A stretch of 64,000 bases of DNA, from contig NC_133390.1 in the NCBI RefSeq assembly GCF_047511655.1, positions 93,379,583-93,443,582 of the forward strand, written 5' to 3'. Every line of letters begins with the position of its first letter. Within the stretch, counting starts at the first letter, position 1. Below the pieces are notes generated by a model that was not told where the DNA came from, did no database searches, and was given only the letters and a program-made list of their open reading frames with translations. The DNA is from Castor canadensis. Lineage: Eukaryota; Chordata; Mammalia; Rodentia; Castoridae. Shown piece after piece: positions 1-13,090 of this stretch. The translations under genes and the position numbers were made by a program.

Positions 1-295
1 ATTTAAAATGAATTTATTGTCCAAAAATTCTGGAGATTAGAAATCTGAGATCAAGGTATGGATAGGGTTGGTTTCTTCCGGGGCCATCCCCAATGGCTTC
101 CAGGTGCCATTTTCTCCCTGTATGTTTATGTCCTCTTCCAGTGCCTACCTGTGTCCCAATCTCCTGTTTTTATAAGTACATAAATCATGTGGATTAGGAC
201 CCAACCCAATAACTTTCTTTAAAGATCCTGTCTCCAAATAAAGTCACATTCTAAGATTTTGGATATTAGTCATCATATGAATTTGGGAGGGAGAT
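1..295 (-). repeat. Ancient LTR-like interspersed repeat remnant
   Basis: The text on the plus strand runs through landmarks that recur in old mammalian LTR-type repeats read in reverse: a 'tctggagattagaaatctgag' start, a 'ttataagtacataaatcatgtggattaggaccc' middle, and a 'tccaaataaagtcacattctaag' stretch followed by an 'atatgaatttgggaggg' end. The order is preserved but the sequence is heavily mutated and the window edge cuts the element. Subfamily assignment is not possible by eye; a MaLR/ERVL-type LTR is the likeliest class. No coding content. Confidence 0.4.
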
Positions 296-3200
296 GTTTA
301 ACTTACAGGTGTTTCCTGCCAATTACAGGTTTCTACTCACCTTTTGCTCATACCCACCACCCAGCTCCATCAAAGAGTTGTCGACTAGATCATAATCTTT
401 ATTTATACCTCACTCATGCATCATCATGAGTGATTCAATATTACGCATTAGCTAGATCTTCTGCTTAGGATGTCACTGGGCTAAAATTAAGGTGTTAGCC
501 AGGACTGCTAACATATAATAATTCACATATTCTAGCTATTTAATTTGTGGGAGGACATAAGCCTTGCCTCCAATAGTGAAGAAGTCTTGGAGGGCACATA
601 TACATATATATATTCAATATATAAATTAAAAACAGTGTGAGAGGGTTAACCAAAATATAAATTATAAAACAGCATGAAAGGGTTAAGGAATTCTTACAGA
701 ATGACTGATGCCTGTATACTGCTTCTTATTCACTGTACTGAAATAAGCCCATAAATAATGTATAAATACTAACTCTTGTTCTCCAATGATTATTTTATAA
801 TAGGATCCAAGTTTTCATGTTTAGATTCTTTACTACACATACAAATTAAACAAAATATTAGAACTCACTTAAAAGATATGATTTATATTTTATTATTTCA
901 AGTTATTTTTTATCAAAGATGTTCTATCATGCAATCATTCACCATTAGAATTGGCGAAGATTTGAATAAAAACAGCATATTGCTAAGCTTCTGTGGTTCA
1001 AAAACTAATACTCCTCTCTTCATCAATGAGTTAAACAAAGGATTGTTAACTTCCTAGTCTCACCAAGCTCATTTTCAATAAGCTTGAAAAACATTTATAG
1101 ATAGCATGTATGTGAAGTGCCTCTGGTGACATGTCATTTGGTATTTTGTAGCCATATTAGAGTAGGAAGAATTTTAAGAAAATCCCCAGTATTCCTGAAA
1201 TCTCTTCCCTTTTAGAGTAGGAAGAGTAATGAGTATGAAGGGATATCACTCACAAGATTAGGATACTAATCAATTGACTGTGAATTAAATAAGACAATAT
1301 TTATCCTGAGTAAATCCAAACTAATCTGAACAAATCTGCAGAGAGAAGATTTATTCTGCTGGTATTGAAGATGAGGTAAACTGCAATGTTTTGAGAGAAA
1401 GCAGCCACATGACAAGAACTCGAGGGAGGCCCCAGGGTGCTAAGAGGAGTCATAGTGAATTCTGCCAACAACTCATGAGACAGGAAGAGAGGCCTGAGAC
1501 TCAGATGAGAATTAATTAACTAATGAGTGAGAAATTTGCTGTACAGAATACTAAAAATACTTGCAAAGGTATGTTTTTTTTTTTAGGTCAAGATTTTCAA
1601 CAGCATTTAGAAATGTAGGAATAACATACCAAAATGAGGTTAATGATAAAGATACATATATGAGATATATCCAGAAAGGTGGCTCTTTTTTATTTTTATA
1701 AATTTATTCTTGCATTATAATTAATTTTAATCTTTTTCATTCAAACTCCTTTTCAGAGGATGTGAAATAGCCGATGCATTTCAATATTGGACATTTTTGT
1801 TTTAGCTTGGCTCAAGTCTCCATGCTCTCACCCTTCTAATATGCCAATCTAGATGAAACATCAGAAATTATCAAGACATAACTTCCAATTAAGAGTGAGA
1901 TATTCAGGTTTCATTTTACCATTATAGATCTGCATGCTGACCCATGTTACTTGTGTTTGAATTAAGTTAATGTATCTGTTGTTGCTGAACATAACCCAAA
2001 AATATTTACACATATAGCTTGTCTTTTTGCTCAGATGGAAAAAGCTTCTCCCATTATTGTAGTTTGAACATATAATGCTTTAAGACCTATCTCACATGAC
2101 ACAATTTTTCTGAAGTCTCCCTGCTATTGATATAACATGAAGTATGATTTTTTTCTTCCTTATTTTACAGCATATTGCTTTCAAGTATTTTATGGCACTC
2201 ATTAGTGACAGTGAACCATAGTATCTTACTCTTTTCTATTGAATAGCAAACTTCTCAAAAGACAGACATTCTGTTTTAGGATCCCACATTTCATGAGGTA
2301 GCACATAAAAATTTAATAAATTAAGTCTTCATTGTCCTAATTTATAATCATTGAGTGAATCCTTACAGTCTACTAATTTGCTTCTCTTGCCATTCAACAA
2401 CACAGATATTATTAATCTTCCTTTTGCAGACAGAAGCATAAAATCATACATTAGCAACAGCAAAGGGCTTTGTATATGGACTTGCCAAATTTCAGAACAC
2501 TGTGGAATCTCTAACTTAACTGCTATTCAAAGACTAAGGAGATACTTTAATAAATGTAAATGAATATTTACCCTCTGGTCCCTGAAAATAAGTTTTTGAT
2601 TTAGACAGACTCAAGTCTCTATTTAAACAGATGCAACCATCAGATTACACTAATGCTACTTATATAATACTCAATGATGACACAATTGCAGGTACAGCTT
2701 TTCTTCAAAGTTCTAAGAACCATTGCAAACTCAGATTACAGGCCATTGTGTGAGTACTAATAAATGGTTTAGTATTTATCCACTCAAAATTTTAGAGAAA
2801 ATAAATTTGGAACACTTAAGCCATGGGATCTATTGACTGACATCATAAGCATTTGCAATTATTTTATGTCATTGTTAATGTTGACATTTGTAAAATGCTT
2901 TGGCAGTGATTCAATAAAGGACATATGCTTTAACATATTGAAAAACTATTATTTTAACATTGGTAGTACAAAAGAATCTATAGGCTCTTGAGATCTAATG
3001 AATTTTTAGGTGCTTTCAAAAAAAAGGGAAACTGAAGACCTTAGTCTGGAATGGAATAATACAGGTGTGTACATTTCAATAACATTTCTAAATAGAAGCA
3101 GTAGTATGACTGATCATAGATTTTTCCTCTAAGGGCTGACAGAAGACAGAAAGGTGCCAAGTGAGCCTTAAAAGTCACCTTGACATTATACCTTCCTTTT

Positions 3201-3455
3201 AAAGGAATAGAGGCAGTAAAGACTTAACCTTTACAAAAAATATATACTTAGAGTGAAACAAGAATTAAAAACCATACTGAACCTCCAGTTTCATGAAAAT
3301 GGAGGATTTTTTTATTCCTGCCACCTGGTATAACTAAAACTCTTGGACATATTGATAAAACTAATAAAGAGGGACCTTAAAAGTAGAGAAAGAAAGCTAA
3401 ACAGGCTAGGGATCTTGAGAACCAAGAGGTGAAACCATGATTTTCATGGGTTTTC
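296..3455. other. AT-rich non-coding stretch with no recognised element
   Basis: About 3.2 kb of AT-rich sequence without a SINE, L1 or LTR landmark I can name. The longest open frame (776-1057, plus) has low-complexity, hydrophobic content and no flanking splice signals, so I treat it as a chance frame. Only short A/T runs and a small TA-rich tract near 600-620 stand out. Confidence 0.5.
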
Positions 3456-3638
3456 GTTTTTTGCAGTACTAGGGTTTGAACCTTGAGCTATAACACCAGC
3501 CTTATTTCTGTGATGGTTATTTATTTATTTATTTGAGCTAGGGTCTTGCCAACTATTTGCCTGGGCTGGCTTCGAACAGTGATCCTCATGATCTCTGTCT
3601 CCTGAGTAGCAAAGGATTACAGGCATGAGCCACCATAG
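3456..3638 (-). mobile_element. Composite B1-ID SINE
   Basis: Read on the minus strand this begins with a 7SL/B1-like unit ('ggtggctcatgcctgtaatc', then 'gaagccagcccaggcaaatag' and 'gcaagaccctagctc'), passes through an AT-rich linker of TAAA/TTTA repeats, and ends in an ID/tRNA-like unit with 'agctcaaggttcaaaccctag' and an A-rich tail. This two-part structure recurs several times in the window and is the most lineage-informative repeat here. It is a non-autonomous retroposon that would have depended on L1 proteins for mobility. Confidence 0.85.
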
Positions 3639-3689
3639 GTTTTCTTTTTAATTCATATCCCAGACTTGAAGCTGAAGAAAGAAGCAGTC

Positions 3690-4560
3690 TGGACATCCCA
3701 ATGAATGCAGAGAAACTAAACCTCAATAAAATAACATTTTATCTAGCCAAAAGGTCAGAAGAGGGTCAGTCTGGCATAACAGAAAACTTCAGACAATAAC
3801 TATTCAACCCTGACCAAAAACCACTGGGGGAAAAAAGAAAAAACTGTCTGCGCCAAGCCCCCCTGCATGCCAGCATTGGTTGTCATGGATAGAGTTGGGA
3901 ATCTTTACTGAGACACTTTTTAGGCCATAAAGAGACACACTGATACCTCCACTGGAATAATTTCAGAATATTTTAAGCAGGAAGATGGGGCTCTTATTTC
4001 CACCCAGTGGAAATGAACTAATTATCCCCTGAGATGCATTTTGGGCTTTCATCCCTGCTTCAGAGTAGTGAGAGTAATGAGGATATCATTCCCTTCCCCA
4101 CCTGAAAAATATCAGAAGAAGCCTGTGGAGAATCAGGATTGTCACCACTACTCAGTGATGACTAAATCATCCTTTCCCCAGGCAGTAGGAAGACAGAACT
4201 TCCCATCACCTTGTCTCAGCTACAATTTTTCCTCCATTAATATAAATGGAGGTCTAATGGGAAATAGGGACTTCTGTCTTCACTAACAGTAACAAAAAGA
4301 CCATTGTAATGGAAGACTTAAAAAAGATTCATTCTCATAAAATGATAAAAAAAAAAGTCCACTTTTCAACTAAAAAAATCATCACACCAAGAATCAGGAA
4401 GTCATGCAACTCAAAATTTTCATTAATAGATACTAATAGTCAGGTGACAAAAATGTTAGAATTATAAAGATCTTAAAACAATTACCATAAAATGCTTCCT
4501 AAGCAATTATGAACACAATATAAACTAATGGGACTATAGAAATCCAATCATTAAAAGATA
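3690..4560 (+). mobile_element. Possible 5' and ORF1 part of an ancient L1/HAL1-like element
   Basis: The segment lies immediately upstream of, and in the same orientation as, a more recognisable old L1 and has the A-rich, purine-biased plus strand typical of old L1 coding DNA ('gaaactaaacctcaataaaa', 'agccaaaagg'). It carries no intact frame. I infer that it belongs to the same insertion because no other repeat boundary is visible, but part of it may be single-copy sequence. Confidence 0.3.
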
Positions 4561-6512
4561 TGAAGAGCCAAAGGGAAACTTTAGAATCATAAAATACTAT
4601 AAGTGAACTTAAAACTCAATGGATTAGGTCAAAAACAGAAAGGAAGGGACAGGAAAGAATTAATAAACTTAGAAACAGAATAAAAAGTATCCAGTCTGAT
4701 CAACAGAGAGAAGACCGGGGGAAAAAAATTTAAAAAAACATATTTACAGACCTATGGGACAAGAAGATAAATTTTCACCATTTGTATTATCAGAATCCTG
4801 GAGGAGAAAAGAATGAAACTGAAAAAGTTCTTGAAGAAATAATGGATAGAAAATTTTCAAATTTGGCAACAATATATAAATCAGCAGATTAAGAAGTAGA
4901 GTGAATTTCATTCAGTACAAAGAAAGAAATTGGGTGGTGAGGAGCTCTTCAAAGTAACAAGAGGAATAACACCGTATCTGTGGAAGAAAAACAATTTGAA
5001 CAAGAACCAGTTTCTTCTCAGAAACTGTGAAGTCCGGAAAGAAAAGGCAATCATTTTTCAAGTGCCATAACAAAGAAAGTTTAAACACAGAATCTTATAT
5101 CCAACAAAAATATGCTTTATGATGGAAGGAAAATCGAGGTATTCCCAGTTGAAGGAAAACTAAGAAAATCTATCACTAGAAAACTGAACTTCAAAGATGG
5201 ACTAAAAGAAATTCACTAAATTAGAAAGATAATACAAAAAGAATGAATCTTGGAAATCAAAAAGGACAGTATAATGAGTAAAAATATGGGCAAACATAGT
5301 CAATTTTCCTACTTGCTTTGAGTTTCTAAATTTTGTTTATGAAAGAAATTATAATACAATCTAATATGGTTCTAAATGTATATAAGCTGATTATATTATA
5401 AATAAGGGATAGAGGGTTACAGAGAGATGTAAAGTTTCTATTCTTTTTAACTAGCATTTTTGGAAGATATGATAATTGTATATGCATAATGTAATAACTA
5501 GAACAACACAAAAAGGTATACAGACGTATACATTAAAATATTGTAGATTTACTGTTAAAAATAAAGTTTGAATAATATAAAAAATTTCAGGTAAACCAAG
5601 GTAAAGTACAAAAAAAATCCCAGAAAAATATAACAGAGCACAAAAAACAAAATGTTAGACTTAGCCATATGTTATCAATAATTACACTAAATATAAAGGA
5701 TATATATATAACAAATAAAAGACATAGATTGACAAGATAGAGTAAAATTTATGATTCAGCTCTATGCTATCAAAAAGAAATTTACCTTAAGCATTATAGA
5801 GATAGGTTGAAATTAAATGGATGAAAAAAAGATATACCATGCAGATAATACTCACAAAAAGAGAGGTTATAATAATATTAGATAAAGTAGACTTCAGAAC
5901 TGATAAAATTATGAAAGGTAGCTACCTTACATAATAATCACCAGATAGATGTAACAACTCTAGGTGTATAATTATACCAAACAAACGTCAAATCTGTAAA
6001 GAATGTGAAGAAAAAAAATCAGTAAAGTTGATAGAAGAAATAGACAAATTCACAATTCTAGCTGGAGACTTTAATAGCCCTCTTTCAACAATATAGAGAA
6101 AAACCTGAACAAGGATTAGTAACAACTCAACATCATTAACCAAAAGGCTCTAACTGATATTTTTGGAACACTCCACCCAATAACTGAAATTACTTTCTTC
6201 TCAAGAGGCTCTGGAATTTACATTATAAAGTACATATCTTGAACCATTAAAAATAACCTCAACAAATTTAAAAGAAAGTGAAGTCATAAAGTCTGTGTCT
6301 CTGCCCATTGTGGAATAAAGCCAGAGATAAATATTATAGAAAGATAACAGGAAAATTTCTAAACACTTGACAAATAAGCAACACGTTTCTAATTGAACTG
6401 AACTAATTGAAAATGAAAAATATATTTTGTGGAATACAACCAAAGCAATGCAAGAGGGAAATTTATAGTTTTCTCTTTCTGTCTCCTCTCTCTCATATAT
6501 ATATATATATAT

Positions 6513-6555
<43 letters not shown>

Positions 6556-7110
6556 TAGATATAAAATGAAAAGTTGAAAATCAATCATGTAGGTTCCCAC
6601 CTCAAGAAACTAGAAGAAAGAATGGCAAAAAGAAACCCAAAACAAGGATACAGAATTAGAACATTCATACATTACTATTGGGAATGTAAAATGTTACAAA
6701 CACTCTAGAAAACAGTTTGATAGTTAATTAGTAAAACAAACACTCAACTACCAGAAATCCTAGCAGTTTCACTCAGGCACATTTACTCCAGAGATATGAA
6801 AACTTATGTTTACACAAAAATTGGTATATAAATGTGTATAGAAGATTTATTTGTAACAGCCTAAAATTGGAAAAAAACCCAAAAAAACAAAAAACCACAA
6901 TCATACTTCTTACATCCATACAGAAGAATGCTATTCTGCAATAAAATGTAACAACTTGGATGTATCTACACAGAAACATACTGAGTGAAAAAAATCAAGT
7001 AGGGTAAATGCTATATGACTCAATTTGTATACCCTTCAGTGGCCAAGTTATGAAAATAAGGAACAGATTTATAGTTGACAAAGTTTAGAAACAAGTGGGA
7101 TTCTATAAAT
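4561..7110 (+). mobile_element. Ancient L1 (L1M/HAL1-like), ORF2 endonuclease part plus 3' part
   Basis: Several landmarks of old mammalian L1 occur in order. An ORF1/ORF2-junction type text lies at about 4740-5300 (including 'tcttatatccaacaaaaata' and 'ccagttgaaggaaaactaag'). An ORF2 endonuclease region follows at about 5640-6450, in which positions about 6059-6088 translate to the L1 endonuclease motif A-G-D-F-N-S-P. A C-terminal/3' region lies at about 6640-7110 ('gaatgctattctgcaataaaatg', 'acatactgagtgaaaaaaatc'). Most of reverse transcriptase is missing between the endonuclease and the C-terminal part. Many stops and frameshifts make the element long dead. A microsatellite has expanded inside it at about 6497-6556. 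Confidence 0.7.
6497..6556. repeat. Compound (TA)n-(GATA)n microsatellite
   Basis: A run of TA dinucleotides passes directly into about ten GATA units and then 'gatatagatata'. It sits inside the old L1. Such compound tetranucleotide repeats are usually length-polymorphic; the minus-strand open frame across it (long alternating Tyr/Ile and Ser-Ile-Tyr-Leu runs) is an artefact of the repeat. Confidence 0.95.
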
Positions 7111-7871
7111 GGCAGCATGTCAGATTCATATGATAATGGACTGCTTTACATCTTGAAAATTCAATGTCCAGCTTTTTCTAGTTTTAAGGTTATGATTGGA
7201 TAAATAAGACAAAGGTTATGTGTGATCTCTCTGTATTACTTTTTATAATTGCATGTGAATATATAATTGTCTCCAAATGTCATTTTGATTAGGGAAAAAA
7301 CATACTGCATTCTTTCTGTCACTGACAGACATTAGGGCAATCAAAAGAATGAATGATCAAAGCAGTATAAAGCCTTCTCTACAAAATTCCAGAATTTCAA
7401 ATGAAAGTTATTTGTTAACCTAGTAAAGCAGAAATATATTGCTGCTTTAATATAAATAAATTAGTGATGTGAAATAAATTGGATGATATTTTCTGTTATT
7501 TGATTAGGTGAACAAGGAATACCCAAATCTTGTTTAGACAATCACTCATCATACTTAAAGAGTTGCCCCCAAAAACTACTGACATAAAGCAAACTGGATG
7601 AATTTACCACTGTGTTCAGAAGCAAAGATTTTAATATCTCACAATTTAGAGCTCAGGTAAATTTATGAAGGAGGATTTTGATTACAGGAAGCCTAAATAA
7701 ATCCTCTTTCTTCTAATCACAAAATTATATTTTGAGTTTTTAACCCTTTGAGTAAGCCCTAAAGTAATGATGAGGACACAGGAACCACTGAATACAGGAA
7801 GTGGGAAGAAGATTGCTGCATGCCTGTGACTGTTATATGAACAGTAATATTGCTTCTACTGTCTAGCCACT
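7111..7871. other. Non-coding stretch, nothing recognised
   Basis: AT-rich sequence between the old L1 and the next SINE. I see no splice-flanked open frame, RNA gene or repeat landmark. Confidence 0.45.
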
Positions 7872-8096
7872 GTGTGGGTGCTGATGGCTCAGGCTTATAA
7901 TCTTAGCTATTTAGGAGAATGAGATTGAGAGGTAGCAGCTCAAGGCCAGCCTAGGCAAATAGTTTGTAAGACTCCATCTCCAAAATAACCAGAGCAAAAT
8001 GGACTGGAGGTATGTTTCAAGAGGTAGAGCACCTGTTTGCAAGCCTGAAGTCATCAGTTCAAAACCCAGTCCCAATAAAATAATACATAAAAAAAT
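7872..8096 (+). mobile_element. Composite B1-ID SINE, diverged
   Basis: The B1-like half reads 'ctgatggctcaggcttataatc' followed by 'caaggccagcctaggcaaatag' and 'aagactccatctc'; a short A-rich linker leads into an ID-like half with 'gaggtagagcacctgtttgcaagc' and 'agttcaaaacccagtcccaata', then an A-rich tail. Divergence from the youngest copy in the window (28.7 kb) marks this as an older insertion. Confidence 0.85.
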
Positions 8097-9525
8097 ATCC
8101 ACTTTTCATTGGGGAAGAAGCTAGAAATTAGGTAAGGTGAGTGTATTACACAATTGCTTGGTTCCTGGCAATTATATTTGGAATGATTTGGCTGGAGTTT
8201 TCACTTTCCTTCCTGGTTCATTCCTGGAAAGCAGAATACTATAGCTCAGTGACCAGAACCCAGAGGTGGAACAGTTCAGGAACTCAGGCAATGTCCAGTG
8301 ACAGTGGTGCCAGAGGCAGATGATGGTGTCCTAAGGAGACATAATCATGGCTATACTTGTCTTCTTTTGTCCCTGTCCATTCTAGTAGCAGGTTGTCAAT
8401 ACTTCCCATTGATATTTTTACTGTCTCATAGTACTTTTCCTTTGTGAAAGATGTTTTCTATTATTTATAACCAAGAATACTGACATGTACATGACAAACC
8501 ACAGACAAAGAATTTGGTATTGGTTATCTTGCCTGTTTAGGCCTGAAGTGAAACAAAATCCACTGATGTTGAGAAATAAGATTCTGGCATACCATGATTT
8601 ACAATGATGAATTTTTAAATTAAATTATCAATTGTGTTTCCCTAGAATATGTGTCTTCTGCAAACAAGGATTTATAAACCCTTGTAAGAAAGAAATGAGC
8701 AGGGGAGTTTCTTGGATATTTTTACAGACAGCTCAACAGATGATAGCAGCAAGCTCAAAACTCTGAATTGTCAATGCACAGCTTGAAATCCCAAAGTTTT
8801 TTGTAATCATGCAACATCTACATTTGTAGGCCTGTAGGAACCAAAATCAAATGCAATGCTTAAATATATAGTCTGTCAAATTCTAATACCAGTTGGGCTC
8901 AGCTAATTACCAGATAGCTTCTGGGAAAGTCAGCAGTTTTGTTAGAATGGAACATAAATCCAAGAATTAGAATTGTGGCTATATGGAAAGATTTAGAGGA
9001 TATGGCATGTCCTGATTTCCAGCCCTATGGAAACTTCCTTCTTATTTGGAATAATTCTTCTTCTCCCTCCTCAATGCAGTTGTTTCTCCATAACCTAGAG
9101 AAATGAATGCATTTAAAAAAGAAGATAAATTTTTTCATTCCCTACTTCTTACACTCCATTATCCAGATCTTGTTTTTTATCAACTTAATTTGTAGGCATG
9201 AGAGGACATATATACAATATTTTGGAATATTTGTGCTCATTCAAACACCTGGAACTATTTTAATTATATAGCTTCCTTAGGTTAGTGTGTATTAAGTTGA
9301 AATAGAATCTATTTCTTGATATAATCTATTTTTTAGTATAATGGAATTCAAGGTTTTAGGAGTTAGAAATTCTACAGTACATCTATTATTTCTGACCTGT
9401 TCTTTTAGTATGTTCCCAAGATGGCCCAGAAAAGACAATGCAATATGTAACAGAAAATTTGAAAAGTGTTTTTATAACTATAGTTTTGTATTTATGTTTT
9501 TCAATATGCAGATAAGTACTTTGTA
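8097..9525. other. Non-coding stretch, nothing recognised
   Basis: Single-copy-looking AT-rich DNA. Short open frames at 8141-8323 and 9341-9526 on the plus strand lack conserved texture and splice context and are not called as genes. Confidence 0.4.
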
Positions 9526-9699
9526 GGAGTTAGAGAAAATGCAGCTGAGTTGAATTCCTTGTAGGAATCAGGGACAAGGCAGTCATGGTTACCATGAGAT
9601 GAAAAAAGTAATTATGAAAACTAGATGGCCTGAGGCCTTTATTGGTTCTTAATTGGTCATGGAGTTTCTTAAAATCATAATACATGAGTGATAGGGTAT

Positions 9700-10130
9700 T
9701 ACTCAGGGTAGGTAAAGGTTTGAAATATATACTAAATGCACAATAGACTCCAAATCTATATCCCAAACTACAGTGACTTAACACCTTAAAAATTAATTTC
9801 ATGACTGACTCAAAGGTGGTCCAAGCTGGAGGTTGAAGGAAAGGGATAAGGATGTTAGAAATCCATTTAGTATTCAAGGTTGAGACACTTTTGCCAACCT
9901 CAACATGTCACTGCCATGGGGGATATGGGTTATTTTGAAAGGAAAGAAAAAGGAGGAATCCAAGTGGGAGGTTTTTATGGGTCAAATCTGAAAGTTGCAA
10001 ATATTACTTAATACACCTTTCAGGTGGCTAGAATTCTGCCACATGGCCAAATGGAATTGCAGAGAAAGTTGGAACTCTAACCTTACCGTGGCCCAAGAGG
10101 GAAGAGGAAATCGAATTTGGTAAAGAATTA
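9700..10130. repeat. Possible ancient LTR or other mammalian repeat remnant
   Basis: Phrases such as 'cccaaactacagtgacttaacacc' and 'ggtggctagaattctgccacatggcc' resemble pieces of a widespread old mammalian repeat in which a tissue-neutral 'actacagtggcttaaaacacc' block precedes a 'cacatggcc' block. The match is only partial and I cannot name the family. A 115-codon minus-strand open frame covers part of it, but its protein is not recognisable. Confidence 0.3.
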
Positions 10131-12570
10131 TTAATTAAAAGGAAAGAAAAAATTAATGAAAAATACCTGACTTGTTTCACAATGCTAAACTGCTTTGACT
10201 TTCATCTTAGTCATATATCTGAATGAATTCTCATATCAAAGTCCGGTGTCCTTGAGGAAGCCAGACAGTTTGGAAAAGATTCTGAAGTCATATTAAATAA
10301 GTGTTTGGTTGATCTTCTTCCTCTCCTTCCTCAAAAATTTATAGCTGTTTACAAAGGAGAAGATTAAGAAGCAAAAGATATCTAAATCTTTTGGGACTTA
10401 TTAATTACAACTAATCAATAAAATTCATCAGAATTGTCTTGGAGATGGAGAATTGCACTGTGCTCTTCCAGTAGACTAGGGATTCAAGAAGTTAAATGAT
10501 CAATGAGATTTGAGTCAATGGGACCCTGAACACATCTTTTTAAGTATTTTCTAAAAGTATCTAGTTAAAATCAACATCTTTTAGGAGATACCTTTAGGGG
10601 ATTTAGAAGAACCTCTTTTTGACTCCCTACATATGTGATAAGGATGGGTTAGTTTGATAGAATTAGTGACATGGAAGATATCCCCTTCTCTACCAAAAAA
10701 TGAAAAATCAAAACTGATTTTAAATTTCTATGGGTTAAGTTACTTTACATTAACTATATTATATTTTATATCATTAATACTGACTTAAAGACATGAAGTA
10801 GTGATTCCTATCACAGATATTTTGGTCTTTGGACTGAAGATGAACGTTAGATGTGTCATGAAAACTAACACTAGATTCTAGCTACTTAATCAGGAAGTAA
10901 ATCTACTTATAGTTGCTGTTTCAGGATTTGCTTCCTAATTTATATAACTCCAGGTGAATATTTCCCAGCTTTTAATTTGCAATTCATTTTTCCCATCCCA
11001 CTAAGTAAAAAGCACCACTATTTTATAAGGCATTGTTCCTTCATTAGGAAGGAGCTTTGTTACACCTTTCCCATCTTTTCTCAGTGTTCCTTCAACCCCT
11101 GAGGTCTTGAGAAAACATGATCATCATATACTGCTGCCTACATTAATACATCGTTGTGATGGGAAAAGTAGAGCAGGTCCTGCCTATGGTATCCTGAATG
11201 ACTTGATATGACCAATATGTGGCAGATGAAATTCCAAGAAAACAAAAGTATCTGCTAAGTTAAAGTAATGGGAACTACACAGAGGCTTTCTGAAGAATCA
11301 ATTCATGCATTCAAACAGAACATCAGTTTATTTCCTTCACATCATTTTCCACATAAATATATTTTAGACGTAACAGCATTGCAACTGTTCAACTATAACA
11401 CTCCAGATTTGAGTTGAGGTAGTATTTAATACCTAACTATCACTGATACATCTTTCAAAGATATCTGTAAATTACACTTAACTTTTTGTTTCTTTCTTAA
11501 TCTGCATGTAGGTCTTCCCAGGAATATTGCTACAACAATCAATTCTTTTTCTGAAAGAGAAGAGATGAAGGGACGCCTACAGTGATTTATTTTTGAAAAG
11601 TTTTGGGTTTGGTTTTTATTTTTTCCACTTTTCCTTCAGAAAACGGTCCTGAATTAAGGATATTTAGCAACTCATTGGTACTTGAAAGGTTTACGATAGA
11701 TATATTACAAAAAAATTGTCTTGAGGTAAATATATACTTTCATTTTCAGGACAGGTCCAGAGTTTAAGGATATTTGGGTCCAATGTTAATATACTATTAT
11801 AAGAATACCTAAATTTCAGAAGAGCTTGTTCATAAATGGAATCAAATGAAAAATTGCTTGTGAATGTCAATAGACTTTCTTCTCCAATCTCCGCCTTAGC
11901 CTCCAACCTTACTCACTGGGTACATGAATGAGTGGCCATAGATCCAGTGAGAGAATATTCAAAGCTGAGATTGTTGTCTTAACAATAAATGATCAATTTA
12001 CAGCAGCAGGAAACAACTCTCATTCTCTAGGGGAGTGCCACGCCCCATGGGGAGCAGCCTGGTAATGATGTGATAATTCCTTTCTACTGGACTCTTGCAG
12101 CAGTAAAACATTTTTTTTTCTTTTCTGAAATAGACAGTGGATCTAGATTTACCCTTCCTGCTCATCATTCTTCTGCCAGCCTCACAATAGTTGAACTGAG
12201 TGAATGTCTTTATATGTCATCCAAGGATAGAAAAATATTTCTTATAAGGAATAAATTTTAACCATAACATAAAGAAGACATTTTTTGTGTTTATGAAAGT
12301 TACTTGTCCTTTCTTTTGTTTCTTAGATTTCTCCTATATTTCCTGAACTTAGAGAATAATAGAATAACTTATTTTCATTCTATCACCAGTTTTTGAGACC
12401 CTCCTTTAAATCACTGCCATGACAAATAAGGCATGTTCTTAATTTTGAAATAATTCAGGTTGTTTTTTAAGAAACCTGTGTCTGGAATCAAAGTATGTAA
12501 GTAGTAATGTTGCTTCTCATGATTATAACTAATGTATTCTTTGAGAAAAATTTGTTTTCTATGCTTACCA
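10131..12570. other. Non-coding stretch, nothing recognised
   Basis: About 2.4 kb without a repeat I can name or a credible exon. Sequence is AT-rich with no CpG cluster. Confidence 0.4.
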
Positions 12571-12574
12571 CTGA

Positions 12575-13090
12575 GTTCTGCTGGTTATAGTTCTATGCAT
12601 TTGAGGATGGCTCCCAGTAATTCAGCTTCCTCATTCAACACCCATGTGTAATAATCCCCTTACCTTCCATGTGTGCTAGACTTAATGACTTGCTTTTAAT
12701 AAGTAGAATATAGCAAAGTGAAAGGATGCTGTGTACCAGCTTGAGTTACAAATAACTTCTAGATTTAATCTTGCTAACTTCTCTTGGACTCCCCACTTGC
12801 ATTTGATAGAAAGCAACTGTCATTGTGAACCACTCTATTGAGAGACCCAAAAGAAAGGAACTGAGATTTTCACCTCAACAGCACATGAAGAACCGAATTC
12901 TTCCAACAATCACATTAGTTAGACTGAAAGCCATTTTCCCGCCAGTAGACATTTTAGAGGAGATCACAGCCTAGAGGAGAGCACTGAATTCAGCTTCTGG
13001 GAACACTCTGAGTCAAGACCCAGTTAAGTAGCTGTAAATTCCTATTAGATACAAGATAATAAGTTTTATTCTTTTAAGTTGCAAAATTCT
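12575..13090 (+). repeat. Old MaLR-like LTR remnant
   Basis: The order of landmarks (a 'gaggatggctcccagtaattc' region, 'ccactctattgagagaccc', 'gcctagaggagagcactgaattcagc', then a 3' part with 'agatacaagataataagttttattcttttaagttgc') resembles the body and polyadenylation region of old MLT-type solo LTRs, where 'gataataaatgtgtgttgttttaagcc' is usual. It is strongly diverged and has no internal retroviral sequence attached. Confidence 0.4.

Noticed and set aside
6201..6584. 127-codon minus-strand open frame with Tyr/Ile and Ser/Ile/Tyr/Leu runs
   Set aside because: The runs come from the TA/GATA microsatellite, and the rest is the antisense of an old L1.
9530..9877. 115-codon minus-strand open frame
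   Set aside because: It overlaps a probable old repeat, no family is recognisable, and splice sites are lacking.
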